Of a stretch of 64,000 nucleotides of DNA, positions 20,492 through 29,605 are shown one piece after another. This DNA is from Harmothoe impar (taxonomy: Eukaryota; Annelida; Polychaeta; Phyllodocida; Polynoidae), in the NCBI GenBank assembly GCA_947462335.1, contig OX381707.1:62721773-62785772 (forward strand), in the 5' to 3' direction. A program made the translations under genes and the position numbers. Position 1 is the first letter of the stretch. Each line of letters starts with the position of its first letter. The notes under the pieces were generated by a model. It searched no databases and was not told the origin of the DNA. It saw only the letters and a list, made by a program, of their open reading frames with translations.

Positions 20492-23400
20492 ATGTCTTCC
20501 GAGACAGACCACCAACAGGTGGACCCTCTTCAGGAGGGCGACTCCGCTAGCGGAGGAAATGTGGTTGATAATCAACCTGACCTCGTGGACCAGGAATCTA
20601 TAGATTTCCTGGGACAAGAGGGGATAATGGACGTCGACGCTGACTCTCAGTCACCGCTACGCCCTGCTAATGTCGCCGCCAATTACTTGGAAGGGTTAGA
20701 CATTGAGGCCATCAGCCCAGCTGACGGTCAGGCTGATACCAGCGAAGCTGAGTATCAGGATCCGGGTCCATTGTACCATGGAGAACCGCCGGTGGACGTT
20801 GAAAAACCCCGCCCGGCAGTACCAACACTAGGAGGCTTCATGTCCAATTACGATGGACGTGAAGTGGATCTGCACGCGGACGTGCTACGACTCACGGCGG
20901 AGGGAGCTCCCCGCCGGATTGACCCGCTGACAAGGCAGGCGATATTGCTCTTCCTATTAGTGGAGGAGCAGGAGGAGATGCCCCCGGACTGGTTTGTGTA
21001 CTGGGAGGCACTCCAGAAAGGACTACTCGTATGCTACTGCTTACGACGAGCTGTCTTCGATTTACATAGCGCAGACATCAAGCGGTTAATGCCAGCACTC
21101 CCAATTCTGTCCCTAGACCCGAATTGTGGAGTTGCCGGGATGTTGTTGACTGGCGTCAACAGGTACCGGGCACGAATCGGGAAACTCCGTGAACCGAAAA
21201 CTCGGAAGGAGTACGAAATTGCTGCCGCTAATACGCAGGGAGTAGTTTCGTACATCCTGGAAGTAGCCACTATTGAGGACTACATGGATGCTCACAACGT
21301 AAAACGGGATATTGCCATATCTTGTTTGGTTGATGAGGCGGTTCGTACAGTACGAACCAGATCTTCCAGTGCGGAAGAGAAGGCGCGAATAAAAGCGCTG
21401 AAAGCCACACCTAGGGGGCGCGGCAGTAAAGGTGAGAGGGGGCCCCCAAACTGGTCGAGCTCGGCCGACAGTAACCAGTCGGACGAGTTTGTCCAGGAGA
21501 GAGGACGTCAAGCTCGCCGGAACGAGAAGGCAAGGTTAGCTAACTTGCCGGATTCTGTGTTAGCAGAAGGATTACCGGAACAACCTTCCGGGGAACAGCC
21601 CGTCATTCCACGGGCTGAGGAGGCTACGGATGAGGCTATGGACATTAACGAAGCCAATACTCCGGCGCCCTCCAGCACAGGCATCACCATCCACACCCCG
21701 GCCCTTGTGGCAGATATGACCGCCGCAGCGGGTGCTGCGGCCGCCGTTGCGGCTGCGCTGGTAATCAACCCAGCCCGTCTCAGCCCTCTCCGTAGTCCGG
21801 CTCATTCGGATGCGGAGGAGGGAGAGGTTCCGGCTAACGCTGAAGAACCAGGAAACGCCCCAGAGGACCCCATCCCGCCTAATGACGTGATGAGGCGAAT
21901 CTGGCAGAACGCGAACAATAAGTTCCGCGTGTTTATTCCCAATTCATGGGAACAGTGTCCAATTGGTCCTACCAATTTTGGATGTCCACTCGCGACCAAC
22001 TGTAAAGGTCAGAGTGACGACGATGATTGGATCCGGAATACCCCCCGGGACCGTCCTCCGTCTGCTTTTTACCAGCAGTGGCTAGATCAACTCAGGATCC
22101 TGCCGGATACTTACTACAGTAAGGAGCAGAAAGAAAAGCTTCTTTTTGCGAGCAACCGTTGGTATAATCAACGGGAAAGAAACTGGTGCCCATTCGCCAC
22201 GTGTGTAAACACGATAGGCACTGACAGAACCGTGTTTGTAACAAAGCAACGGTTTCTGCGACACCTCTGTGAAAATCACATGCACCACTGCATGGTGTAC
22301 CACTGTGATATTACAGTAGGTAGGGAGTCACAACTGTGTAACGGGTGTCTAGAACCCCGGAGAGGTGAGCTCATGCGCCACATGAAGGATTGCCATAATA
22401 TGGGAATCAGTGTAGCTCGCAATCGTGTGAATGCGCTACATGATGCCGTATGTGACCAGTACAAGTCACTCACGGAAGACCAGAAGGCTAAGATCCGGCC
22501 GGCAACTCCCTTTTTCTGCGAGGTCGCAGATGGGAAGTTTAAAGCCAGGATTGCCAGAGTGGACGGACGCAACAAGTTCGCCATGAATGACGAGGAATAT
22601 ACGGTGTTATGCACTACCCGTACTTCTCGGAGAGGCGGCGGTAATTTCCGTCAGCCGGAAACCCGGGGTAGTTCCCGGGGGAAGAGTCGGTCTGCCCGCG
22701 ACCGCTCTCGGTCTCCTGCGGTCTCTCCCGGACCAAAACGGAGACATGCTGGATCCACTTTGGAGGAACTCGATAATTCCTACTATGGGATTTATCATGC
22801 CCCGGAAGGTCGCGACTATTATCGCGAGTATCCAGACCCGCTGTTTACAGACCGGAAAGATCGGAAACGTGATTCCGGTGGACATGCAGCGGCGGCTACT
22901 AACATGGAGTACCGTACTAGACGTCTGAGCAGTTCAGACAGTGCCAACAGTCAACCTGACTGTGGAGGTGCCCGGCCTAAAGAAAGCTCGGCTACCAGAA
23001 CAAAGGCTTCCCTGCCTTTGACGTACCATCTGGGGACAACTGCAAAATCAACCCCCAGGGACGTCCGGTCTCCCACTACCCCAACCCGGGATATGCAGAG
23101 CTTGACCGTGAACACTGAGCCCAAATCACTGATCTCAGTAGTAACTCCTCGGGGCATAACTGTCCCGAAGGCTGCAGCGGCTGCGAAAGCACCGCGAGCG
23201 GATGTAAAACCCGTGATTCCTGTAAGCCAGGAGCCGGTTGTCATCCAGCCAGTCGCGGGTACCTCCCGCACGGAAACTACCGGTGGCGTAAAATTAAAAT
23301 ACGTCCCGATAGTTAACTACTTCTCTCGGGAAGAGAAGGCGAGCTGCGAGGTGGGACAGAGAATTGTTACAGAATTCCAGGAGTCCCAACGCGAGCTAGC

Positions 23401-23713
23401 GGTGGAATACAACACCAATATGTTAGGCCTGTTCACGCATGGTCTAAAGATTGCCCACAGGGAGGAGAAAACATTGGTCGCTGTCGGCAATGCGGACTAC
23501 TTGGCTAAAAAGTCAAGAGAAGCTGCTATAGGCCAGAAGAATGCTGAGGCCGCAGCAGGGTTCGTTCGTCAGGAGAACGAGAAGTTAACCAAACGGTTAC
23601 AGGACATGAACGTAAAATTTTACGGGGTGTTTGGCGTGACTCTCGATGCTTGGGATGGCACGGCTGAGCACGCGCTTGCTTTAATAAGGGCAAGAGATGA
23701 ACCGTTAGGTTAA
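20492..23713 (+). CDS. Third gene of the Gypsy element, 1073-aa protein of unknown function
   Basis: The first ATG (20492, A at -3) opens an uninterrupted frame to TAA 23711-23713. I do not recognise the protein; it is not an envelope, as no signal peptide or membrane segment is apparent. An acidic N-terminus (about 1-110) precedes a mostly helical region (about 115-300, LTRQAILLFLLVEEQEE). Two low-complexity stretches follow, one Ala-rich. A Cys/His cluster at about 565-635 looks like two degenerate zinc fingers (WCPFATC...HLCENH; CNGC...HMKDCH). An SR/basic segment follows (SRGKSRSARDRSRS) suggesting nuclear or RNA association, and a C-terminal coiled coil (about 945-1050). It lies 476 bp after pol, same strand, with its own putative promoter. 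The open length argues for selection or very recent arrival. It could be a captured host gene or a regulatory protein. Confidence 0.85.
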   Translation: MSSETDHQQVDPLQEGDSASGGNVVDNQPDLVDQESIDFLGQEGIMDVDADSQSPLRPANVAANYLEGLDIEAISPADGQADTSEAEYQDPGPLYHGEPPVDVEKPRPAVPTLGGFMSNYDGREVDLHADVLRLTAEGAPRRIDPLTRQAILLFLLVEEQEEMPPDWFVYWEALQKGLLVCYCLRRAVFDLHSADIKRLMPALPILSLDPNCGVAGMLLTGVNRYRARIGKLREPKTRKEYEIAAANTQGVVSYILEVATIEDYMDAHNVKRDIAISCLVDEAVRTVRTRSSSAEEKARIKALKATPRGRGSKGERGPPNWSSSADSNQSDEFVQERGRQARRNEKARLANLPDSVLAEGLPEQPSGEQPVIPRAEEATDEAMDINEANTPAPSSTGITIHTPALVADMTAAAGAAAAVAAALVINPARLSPLRSPAHSDAEEGEVPANAEEPGNAPEDPIPPNDVMRRIWQNANNKFRVFIPNSWEQCPIGPTNFGCPLATNCKGQSDDDDWIRNTPRDRPPSAFYQQWLDQLRILPDTYYSKEQKEKLLFASNRWYNQRERNWCPFATCVNTIGTDRTVFVTKQRFLRHLCENHMHHCMVYHCDITVGRESQLCNGCLEPRRGELMRHMKDCHNMGISVARNRVNALHDAVCDQYKSLTEDQKAKIRPATPFFCEVADGKFKARIARVDGRNKFAMNDEEYTVLCTTRTSRRGGGNFRQPETRGSSRGKSRSARDRSRSPAVSPGPKRRHAGSTLEELDNSYYGIYHAPEGRDYYREYPDPLFTDRKDRKRDSGGHAAAATNMEYRTRRLSSSDSANSQPDCGGARPKESSATRTKASLPLTYHLGTTAKSTPRDVRSPTTPTRDMQSLTVNTEPKSLISVVTPRGITVPKAAAAAKAPRADVKPVIPVSQEPVVIQPVAGTSRTETTGGVKLKYVPIVNYFSREEKASCEVGQRIVTEFQESQRELAVEYNTNMLGLFTHGLKIAHREEKTLVAVGNADYLAKKSREAAIGQKNAEAAAGFVRQENEKLTKRLQDMNVKFYGVFGVTLDAWDGTAEHALALIRARDEPLG

Positions 23714-23736
23714 AATACTAACAGAAGGTTCAGAGT

Positions 23737-23883
23737 CTATTTCTAATTTTTTTTAGAAATAGAGGAGGAGACTATAACAGTTTCCGGATAGATTAATTGT
23801 TCTCTCAGTTAATCTGACGTCATAAATTTTTTATGACGGGGTTTCCCTTCTCAAGGGAAAAAGAGGGGCATCTTTTTAGATGC
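23737..23883 (+). repeat. Row of five perfect hairpins after the third gene
   Basis: In 147 bp directly after the stop: a 10-bp stem at 23737-23762 (T6 loop), a 7-bp stem at 23790-23815, a 9-bp stem at 23818-23838 (3-base loop), an 8-bp stem at 23842-23860 (3-base loop) and a 6-bp stem at 23868-23883 (T4 loop). All stems are perfectly paired. In the transcript they would form a compact structured 3' untranslated segment shared by the genomic RNA. A role in RNA stability, export or packaging is possible but unproven. Confidence 0.8.
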
Positions 23884-24070
23884 ATATGGACCAACGCGGG
23901 GGGAACCTTCCGTGGAAGCTCTGGACTTACCTAACTACTCAACTCTCAACTATAGCCTACCCGATGGGGAATCAGGACTCCACCGGGAAGCTACCAAACT
24001 AACTTTTGGGATACGTTACCATGATGTGTTCCTGATACTATTATGCTGTGTTATAAACTGTTCCCGTCCA

Positions 24071-24221
24071 AGGATTACGTGTCAAACAGACAATGCTCGT
24101 GGTTCCAGTTCTACTTATATATATCATGAACATTCCTGGAGCTAGGATTACGTGTTAAACGGACAGTACTCGTGGTTTCCAGCCGGATTATAGTTATATA
24201 TGTCATGAACTTTACTGGAGT
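24071..24221 (+). repeat. Two tandem copies of a ~75-bp unit in the Gypsy 3' region
   Basis: Units beginning AGGATTACGTGT at 24071 and 24144 share 'ctcgtggtt', 'tatatat' and 'catgaac' blocks at about 80 percent identity by eye. They lie in the untranslated 3' part, before the nested DNA element. No coding potential. Confidence 0.7.
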
Positions 24222-24376
24222 GAGGACGGGATACTTAGCGAGCTGTGTACATATGAACTTACCTTCGGGTGATATTTATCCAAGAAACAGTATTAAGAAG
24301 AGGAGAGCACCTCACTCATTCGTCTATTAGAAGCGGAGAGCACCTTGTCTACAACTAGATCACCAGTAAGCTATAT

Positions 24377-25303
24377 GGCTCACTCTCACCAAATCAGTGC
24401 AAGTGAAAAGGTGGACGTACATGATCGGTGGACGTACATGATCGGTGGACGTACATGATCGGCAGAGTACATAATCCATCTTTTACCCCCTGCACTACGA
24501 TGTTTAACTCTCCCAACCATACCTACAGGCTGTAATGTATATTTGGGGAGTTAATTAGAAAAAAACAACTCCCAAAATATTTATAGGGGCCGGAGGGGGG
24601 GGGCTCAATGTGTAACCGATCATGTACGTCATGTGACGTACATGATCGGCTTGGAATGTCATGTAAAATTTCCTATTTACCCACTGCTTGACTTGTCTAT
24701 GATTACACATATTTAGACCTACATCATATGTACACCTCACTATGATTGATTTATGTTTTAAATATGGTCAGAAAAGGTAATTAAAGCAGTCAATAAATAA
24801 TGGCCGATCATGTACGTCACATGACGTACATGATCGGTATTGAAATGTCATGTAAAATACTCTTACTAGACTCATCTACACATTTAAACCATTTGAAATA
24901 CCGAGACAGACATTATATGTACACCTTGGTAAGGTTTATAAATGTTTTATTATGGTCAGAAAGAGTAGGGCAGTCAATAATCACCGATCATATACGTCAC
25001 CGATCATGTACGTCACATGACGTACATGATCGGCATTGAAATGTCATGTAAAATACTCTTACTAGAATCATTTACACATTTAAACCATTTTAAATACCAA
25101 TACAGACATTATATGAACACCTTGGTAAGGTTTATCTATGGTTTATCCTGGTCAGGGCAGTCAATAATCCCCGATCATGTACGTCACCGATCATGTACGT
25201 CACCGATCATGTACGTCACCGATCATGTACGTCCGCCGATCATGTACGTCCGCCGATCATGTACGTCCAAATAAAAGTTGCATCGATCTGGTGAGAGTGA
25301 GCC
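24377..25303. mobile_element. Non-autonomous DNA transposon with 16 copies of a palindromic motif, nested in the Gypsy element
   Basis: The 927-bp element has inverted ends GGCTCACTCTCACCA and a 4-bp duplication ATAT (24373-24376 and 25304-25307). Subterminal arrays of ACGTACATGATCGG occur three times on the left (24413-24470) and six times inverted on the right (25171-25268). Inside are three perfect 34-bp palindromes at 24616-24649, 24804-24837 and 25001-25034, each heading a ~180-bp repeated unit. The palindromes contain TGACGTA, similar to a CREB/ATF half site. There is no transposase. Multiplied subterminal motifs are typical transposase-binding sites. Confidence 0.88.
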
Positions 25304-25307
25304 ATAT

Positions 25308-26102
25308 CTAATTGTGAGGGTTTCCGGGTACACTGCCAGGTTACTCATTAAAACGTTTTAATATATAAAACAAGTCATTATTATGTGATACATATCACCT
25401 CAGGTGTTTCCAATATGGTGTTCTCAAACTTATCATATGAATCGGGTTTCATAATATGCTATATATGAAGATTGTATGATCTGATAAGCTAGGAAACGTG
25501 GCTACCCGTAATGTTTATAGGAAGTCGTTAAGACTATGTGTATATGCTAAGTATACCGTAAGGTATTGTCGTGTGTGTTGACTCTGTTGTATGTTGCGAG
25601 AGGTATTAATATTTCCGGTTATATAATCGGATTACCCGGCTTAAAACAAAGGCTGTGGTTACTGTTATCCATTGTGTGAATGTTTTCATTAAATCACAAA
25701 TCAATGTAAGACGCTGGTGGTTGTGAGTCCTTATCAAGACTGGTTTTTAATAACTTTTCTGTTCAAACCTAAATATATACACACCCCACGCGCATTTTTT
25801 TAATAACCAAGTAAGGAAACTTCATAAGGAAGTCATATCGAAATGTGTCGAGCCGTTCGATTGTATGTATGATATTATATTCACATGTCATAAATCATCC
25901 ATTATGGTTGCTATTACAGTGTAATGCCATATTTATATTGAGTTTGATGATCTCGCTTGTGTAGTATGTCGTGATAATATGTTTACGCCCCTAGTTGCTG
26001 TATAGACAATAACTGTAAAGTCGTTGGTCTAAAGTGTTTTCTATAAACTAGGAAAACAGTATATATGTTCGTTACCACCTAGTTTTGTCTAGGGGGGGGT
26101 AG
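25308..26102 (+). other. AT-rich 3' untranslated part of the Gypsy element, ending in the polypurine tract
   Basis: No frame or repeat recognised until the end. AGGGGGGGG at 26091-26099 lies three bases before the 3' LTR and is the expected polypurine tract for plus-strand DNA priming. Confidence 0.8.
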
Positions 26103-26586
26103 TGTAGGGGCATGATATTACATATTAATCTCATACACGGTATTTCCGGGTAACGTCTGTTTACTCGGCTTCTCCACCTGGAGCTAGTGCACACAGTTCC
26201 CGGGAGAGGGCGCAGGTCCTCTTCAGGTAACCGTGTGCCGCTCTCAGGTGGGCGGCCGACCCACCCACCTGGCCACGTGATCTAAGAGCCGGTGTTATAT
26301 AAGACCCGTGTGTTTACCTGGAAGGGCAGTCAGTGCAGGCCCGACTGACGAGAGACTTCACGTGTCCAACCGTGCGGACAGAGTTGTATGCTAAGAGTTG
26401 TATACTGACCGTTTCCTCTATTTATAGAGAAACCTGATCTACCTGTGTGTATTAATTCTACACTGATCGTTCCCTAGTAAAGGAACTAGAGTTGTTATTC
26501 TTGTGAATAAAGACAGATATATTCTCGCACCTGGAAACTGCCGTGATCGTTGTTCTTTAACCTAGAGTTAACTACGAACCACCACA
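26103..26586 (+). repeat. 3' LTR of the Gypsy element
   Basis: 484 bp, apparently identical to the 5' LTR, with E-box, TATA box (26296-26302) and AATAAA (26506-26511). It is followed by the CATC target duplication at 26587-26590. Near identity of the two LTRs implies recent insertion or recent homogenisation by the repair event that rebuilt the left end. Confidence 0.95.
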
Positions 26587-27824
26587 CATCTATTTACATC
26601 AAATTTCCCACAACATTTCACAATAAAGTCTGAATACTGGGTGAAAATGTAAGGGGCCGATCTCAGCCCGAAACATAGACGTAGGTCCTCCATTAATACC
26701 TCCTGGCCGTCCATCACCCAGCTGATGCCCTGATAGGTCCTATGTGAAGGCGTCACATGTATAGAGCGGTAGGCACTGGCTATATCCGTGATAGCTCCGT
26801 AAACATGGGGGTGCAACATGTCCACCACCGTGTCCACAGTTTTATAATGAAATTTACTACATGTAGTTTTCATAAATTCATTTATATTCACATCCTCGGG
26901 CTGGGAACAATCCGTTATAGGCCTCAGCTTACCATTCGATTTCACCCGTCCACCCAAAGCATGGACACACATAGGACTGTCATCCACAACCCTGACCTTG
27001 TCTTTGGTCAACTCCTCCCTCAACTTATCCGACATTTCAGCCGAGAATTTTTTATCGGTAATAGAACTATAATTCTCACACCTGTAGTTTGTTTCACAAC
27101 CATGGTCTACAATTCTCACACCGCGATAGGCGCCAGTCAACACAAACAGATCCTGCACAGTGACATCAGTACCAAACCCCATAACTGCCGCAGCAAACCT
27201 ACAAGGCCTGATTTGACAGCGGGCACCTCATAGAACATAGCTGCAGTCGCACACGCCTTCAACACAACTCTGAAATACAGGCGCCACACAATTAGGTCCC
27301 ACGTCTACTAGAGCCACCGGCTCAAACACGCCATAAGTAACAGCATACTTTTATAAATTGTCAGCACAACGATCAATACTCACATATTGAGGCAGATTTT
27401 CCCAATACTCCGAGCCCTGGACCACAATTTCGACACGGAGTCCGCCATCATGGATCAGGCGGGTGTGCGCGAATAACAATTTGTCTTCGCCAAGAATTAT
27501 TTTATTATATAAAATATTCCTGGCATCCAAACTGAAAGCTTTTTCATCGTCACCCATCGGGACATAAATATCTTCGTCACACACCAGCCCAACCAAATCA
27601 TTATTGTCATACACCGCCATTGGATCTAACAATTCATCACTAAAACCGTAGACATTTTCAAAGTCGCGCCATTCGTCATCTTCACAGTAAACACGGTGGC
27701 CGTCAACACTTGCCACTTCACAATCGCCAATCTGGCCGTAATCATCACAACAATCTATTGCAATAGGTACCATCGGTACATATGAATTGCCCCCCGTGTT
27801 TACAACTACCTCAGCACTGGTCAA
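26587..27824 (-). pseudogene. N-terminal half of Ngaro RT gene
   Basis: Reads leftwards from about 27824 into the RT fingers and palm, ending at the Gypsy junction. The first ~157 codons are an acidic region with no recognised domain; position after gag suggests a protease or spacer but no DTG or DSG triad is seen. RT motifs follow: PITDCSQPEDVN, TDIASAYRSIHV and LCFGLRSAPYIF. Two in-frame stops break it, TAA at 27351-27353 and TGA at 27228-27230, both also present in the duplicated copy at 12005-13129. The catalytic YLDD continuation is at 11518 and below. Non-functional. Confidence 0.9.
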
Positions 27825-27860
27825 GTCAGTCCCCTGTCCGCGCTGACCGCCTGTTGGCAG

Positions 27861-29353
27861 TCAGGCCTTATTATCGCCCGGGTGTTTGGGACAGTCAACC
27901 ATCGAGTGACTGACACTGTCGCAATACACACACTGGTGTTTGAACTGGCACCCGTCACATTGGATCTGCTGACAGTATTTGAAGCAAACACCCCGGTCCG
28001 CCGCCACTTTACGCCAACCTGACAGGGTCTTGACTTGGCCACCGCTGTAGTTAGCGCTGTTTTGGTAACCACCTCTACCGTAATTACCCCGGTTGTTGCC
28101 CCGGCCCCGATTACTAGTACCCTGTCCCCCACTTCTGTGATAATCACGAGCCGCCATAGCTGCTTTTGTGCCTGCTGCCCCCAACTTCCTATTTGTGAGA
28201 TTGGTATCCGCCCCATGATAAACCGCTGGACCCCAATGGCGAGCAGATTCTAGAAATTCCTCGTCATAAGCCACCAATGCCCTAATATCATACACAAAAG
28301 TATTGGCCATTTCGGACATATAGTTCATGTGATCTACAAAGCCAGACACATCTTCGCCCGACCACATAAGTTCACGCAACAAACAATTATGAAAATTCCA
28401 CAATTCCTCGTTCGTCTTGATTGTTAATTGTTTTTTCCTTTCACCCATCGGCAAATAACGTCTGTAATCAAACATACTCATCTCCACATCCTGTGACTTG
28501 CAGCAGCCGTGACCCATTGCTCCAGATTGCTGCCCACAGTCAAGTCCAGGCCGTTGCTGCGGGTATTGCTGTGGGTTTTGCTGCGGCTGTGACTGTTGCT
28601 GTGTGGAATACATCTGGTAGGGCGACTGCGGGGGAGGTCGATAGCCACCGCCCCTACCTGGCGGCCATAGCTGGCCGCCATGATAACCACCTCTGTGACC
28701 ACCTGGATAACCCCAGCCACCTTGGATGTGGCTAGGATACTGCTGTGCCGCTCCCTCCTGGTTAGGATAAGTGTGCTCTCCTTGAGCCTGTTCCAACCCT
28801 GGAGGCGAGGGACCGGTGAAGTTGAACTTCCACTCCTCGGGGGTTGCCGGCGCACCCTCCGGGGGGTCGACATGTTGGATCCCGCCTATCGTGACAGCAA
28901 CTAACTGACCCATCTTCTCAATGGTGGAGTCCAATTTGTTCATCAGGAGGTCAAATTTACTAGGTGTAATATCCTCACCCTTTGACGCCTCCAATCTAGC
29001 AGCCTCACGAGTGGCCGCCTCCGCCTGCTCCCTAGCCGCCGACGCCTCCGCCGTCGCCTTGGCAACATTGTCTGTGCCTCCTTCAGCTTCGACGCCGCCT
29101 TCTTGGCCGCCTCCAGTCGCTCCTTCTTCACCTTATCCACTTCTGTGAGTAACTTTTTCTTTTCTTGCTCCGCCTCGGCTGCCCGCTGTTTGGCTTGGGC
29201 GACCTCAGCTTTGGTCACCTCTGCCTGCTTGGCCGCTGCTACTTTGTCGGCCTGCTTCTTGGCGGCCATGGCCGCCTCCTTCTCCTTCTCCGCCATTTCG
29301 TCGGTGTGTAGGTCCTTCAGACTTCTGTCCAACTCATACAAAACTTCGTCCAC
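27861..29353 (-). pseudogene. Ngaro gag with coiled coil and Cys/His-rich tail, frameshifted
   Basis: Two overlapping frames make up the gene. From 29353 a Lys/Glu/Ala-rich coiled coil runs for about 90 codons. The reading then shifts near 29080 into the frame that ends at 27861. The first frame degenerates into poly-Arg after the shift, so an indel is the likely cause. The second part has a Gln/Gly/Pro-rich region, a helical segment (RRYLPMGERKKQLTIKTNEE), a Gly/Arg-rich stretch and a Cys/His cluster near the end (CFKYCQQIQCDGCQFKHQC ... CDSVSHSMVDC), the nucleic-acid-binding tail seen in gag proteins of DIRS-order elements. No ATG is clear at the start. Confidence 0.82.
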
Positions 29354-29456
29354 TTCTGCCTCAGATTCTGCCTCGTCGGCCCTGACTCATTCAGGACAGT
29401 GTTTCCTTCTTCCAGTATAAGTTATACCACACTCTACACATTCTCTCGTCATCACG

Positions 29457-29605
29457 AGGTGTTTCCATGTCCATCGACACAGCTACAATGAAGCATACAG
29501 CGTACAGGTATGGTGGGTACGCACCCCCACCTGGTGGTATATTTTGGTACCATGCTATATCGGTCAATATATACCAATACCCCCCAGTGTGTATTGGTCA
29601 CATAT
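29457..29605 (-). repeat. Split direct repeat A1 at the Ngaro 5' end
   Basis: 149 bp nearly identical to A2 at 9412-9560, from 'aggtgtttcc' to 'ggtcacatat'. As the 5' end of the minus-strand element it should hold the promoter, but no clear TATA box is recognised on that strand. Small plus-strand frames across it are chance. Confidence 0.9.

Larger units (their letters stand above)
11521..26586 (+). mobile_element. Giant Ty3/Gypsy LTR retrotransposon with a third gene, rearranged 5' end
   Basis: Two 484-bp LTRs (TG...CA) bracket the insertion. The target duplication CATC lies at 11517-11520 and 26587-26590. The internal region (13147-26102, about 13 kb) carries primer site, ORF1, gag, pol, an extra 1073-codon gene, a hairpin cluster, a nested 927-bp DNA element, and a polypurine tract. 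With one LTR on each side the element would be about 13.9 kb, far longer than usual animal Gypsy elements (5-6 kb). Between the 5' LTR and the internal region lies an intrusive 1,125-bp copy of the Ngaro flank (12005-13129). LTRs look identical by eye and the long frames are open, so the insertion is young. Confidence 0.93.
9294..29605 (-). mobile_element. Ngaro-like tyrosine-recombinase retrotransposon, split by a Gypsy element
   Basis: On the minus strand the order is A1 (29605-29457), gag, RT/RNase H, tyrosine recombinase, B1 (9641-9557), A2 (9560-9412), B2 (9379-9294). These are the split direct repeats typical of the Ngaro and PAT groups of the DIRS order. No methyltransferase domain is seen between RNase H and recombinase, which favours Ngaro. 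Removing the Gypsy insertion and its rearrangement leaves about 5.2 kb, a normal length. The element is dead: frameshift in gag, two in-frame stops before the RT domain, one stop in RNase H, and the Gypsy insertion upstream of the YLDD box. The recombinase frame is still open. Confidence 0.9.

Noticed and set aside
20492..23713. Envelope gene making the Gypsy element an errantivirus-like retrovirus
   Set aside because: No signal peptide, furin-type site, fusion peptide or transmembrane span is seen; the protein is charged and nuclear-looking.
9294..29605. DIRS1-type element with inverted terminal repeats
   Set aside because: The termini are split direct repeats (A1...B1-A2-B2) and no methyltransferase domain is seen, which fits Ngaro better.
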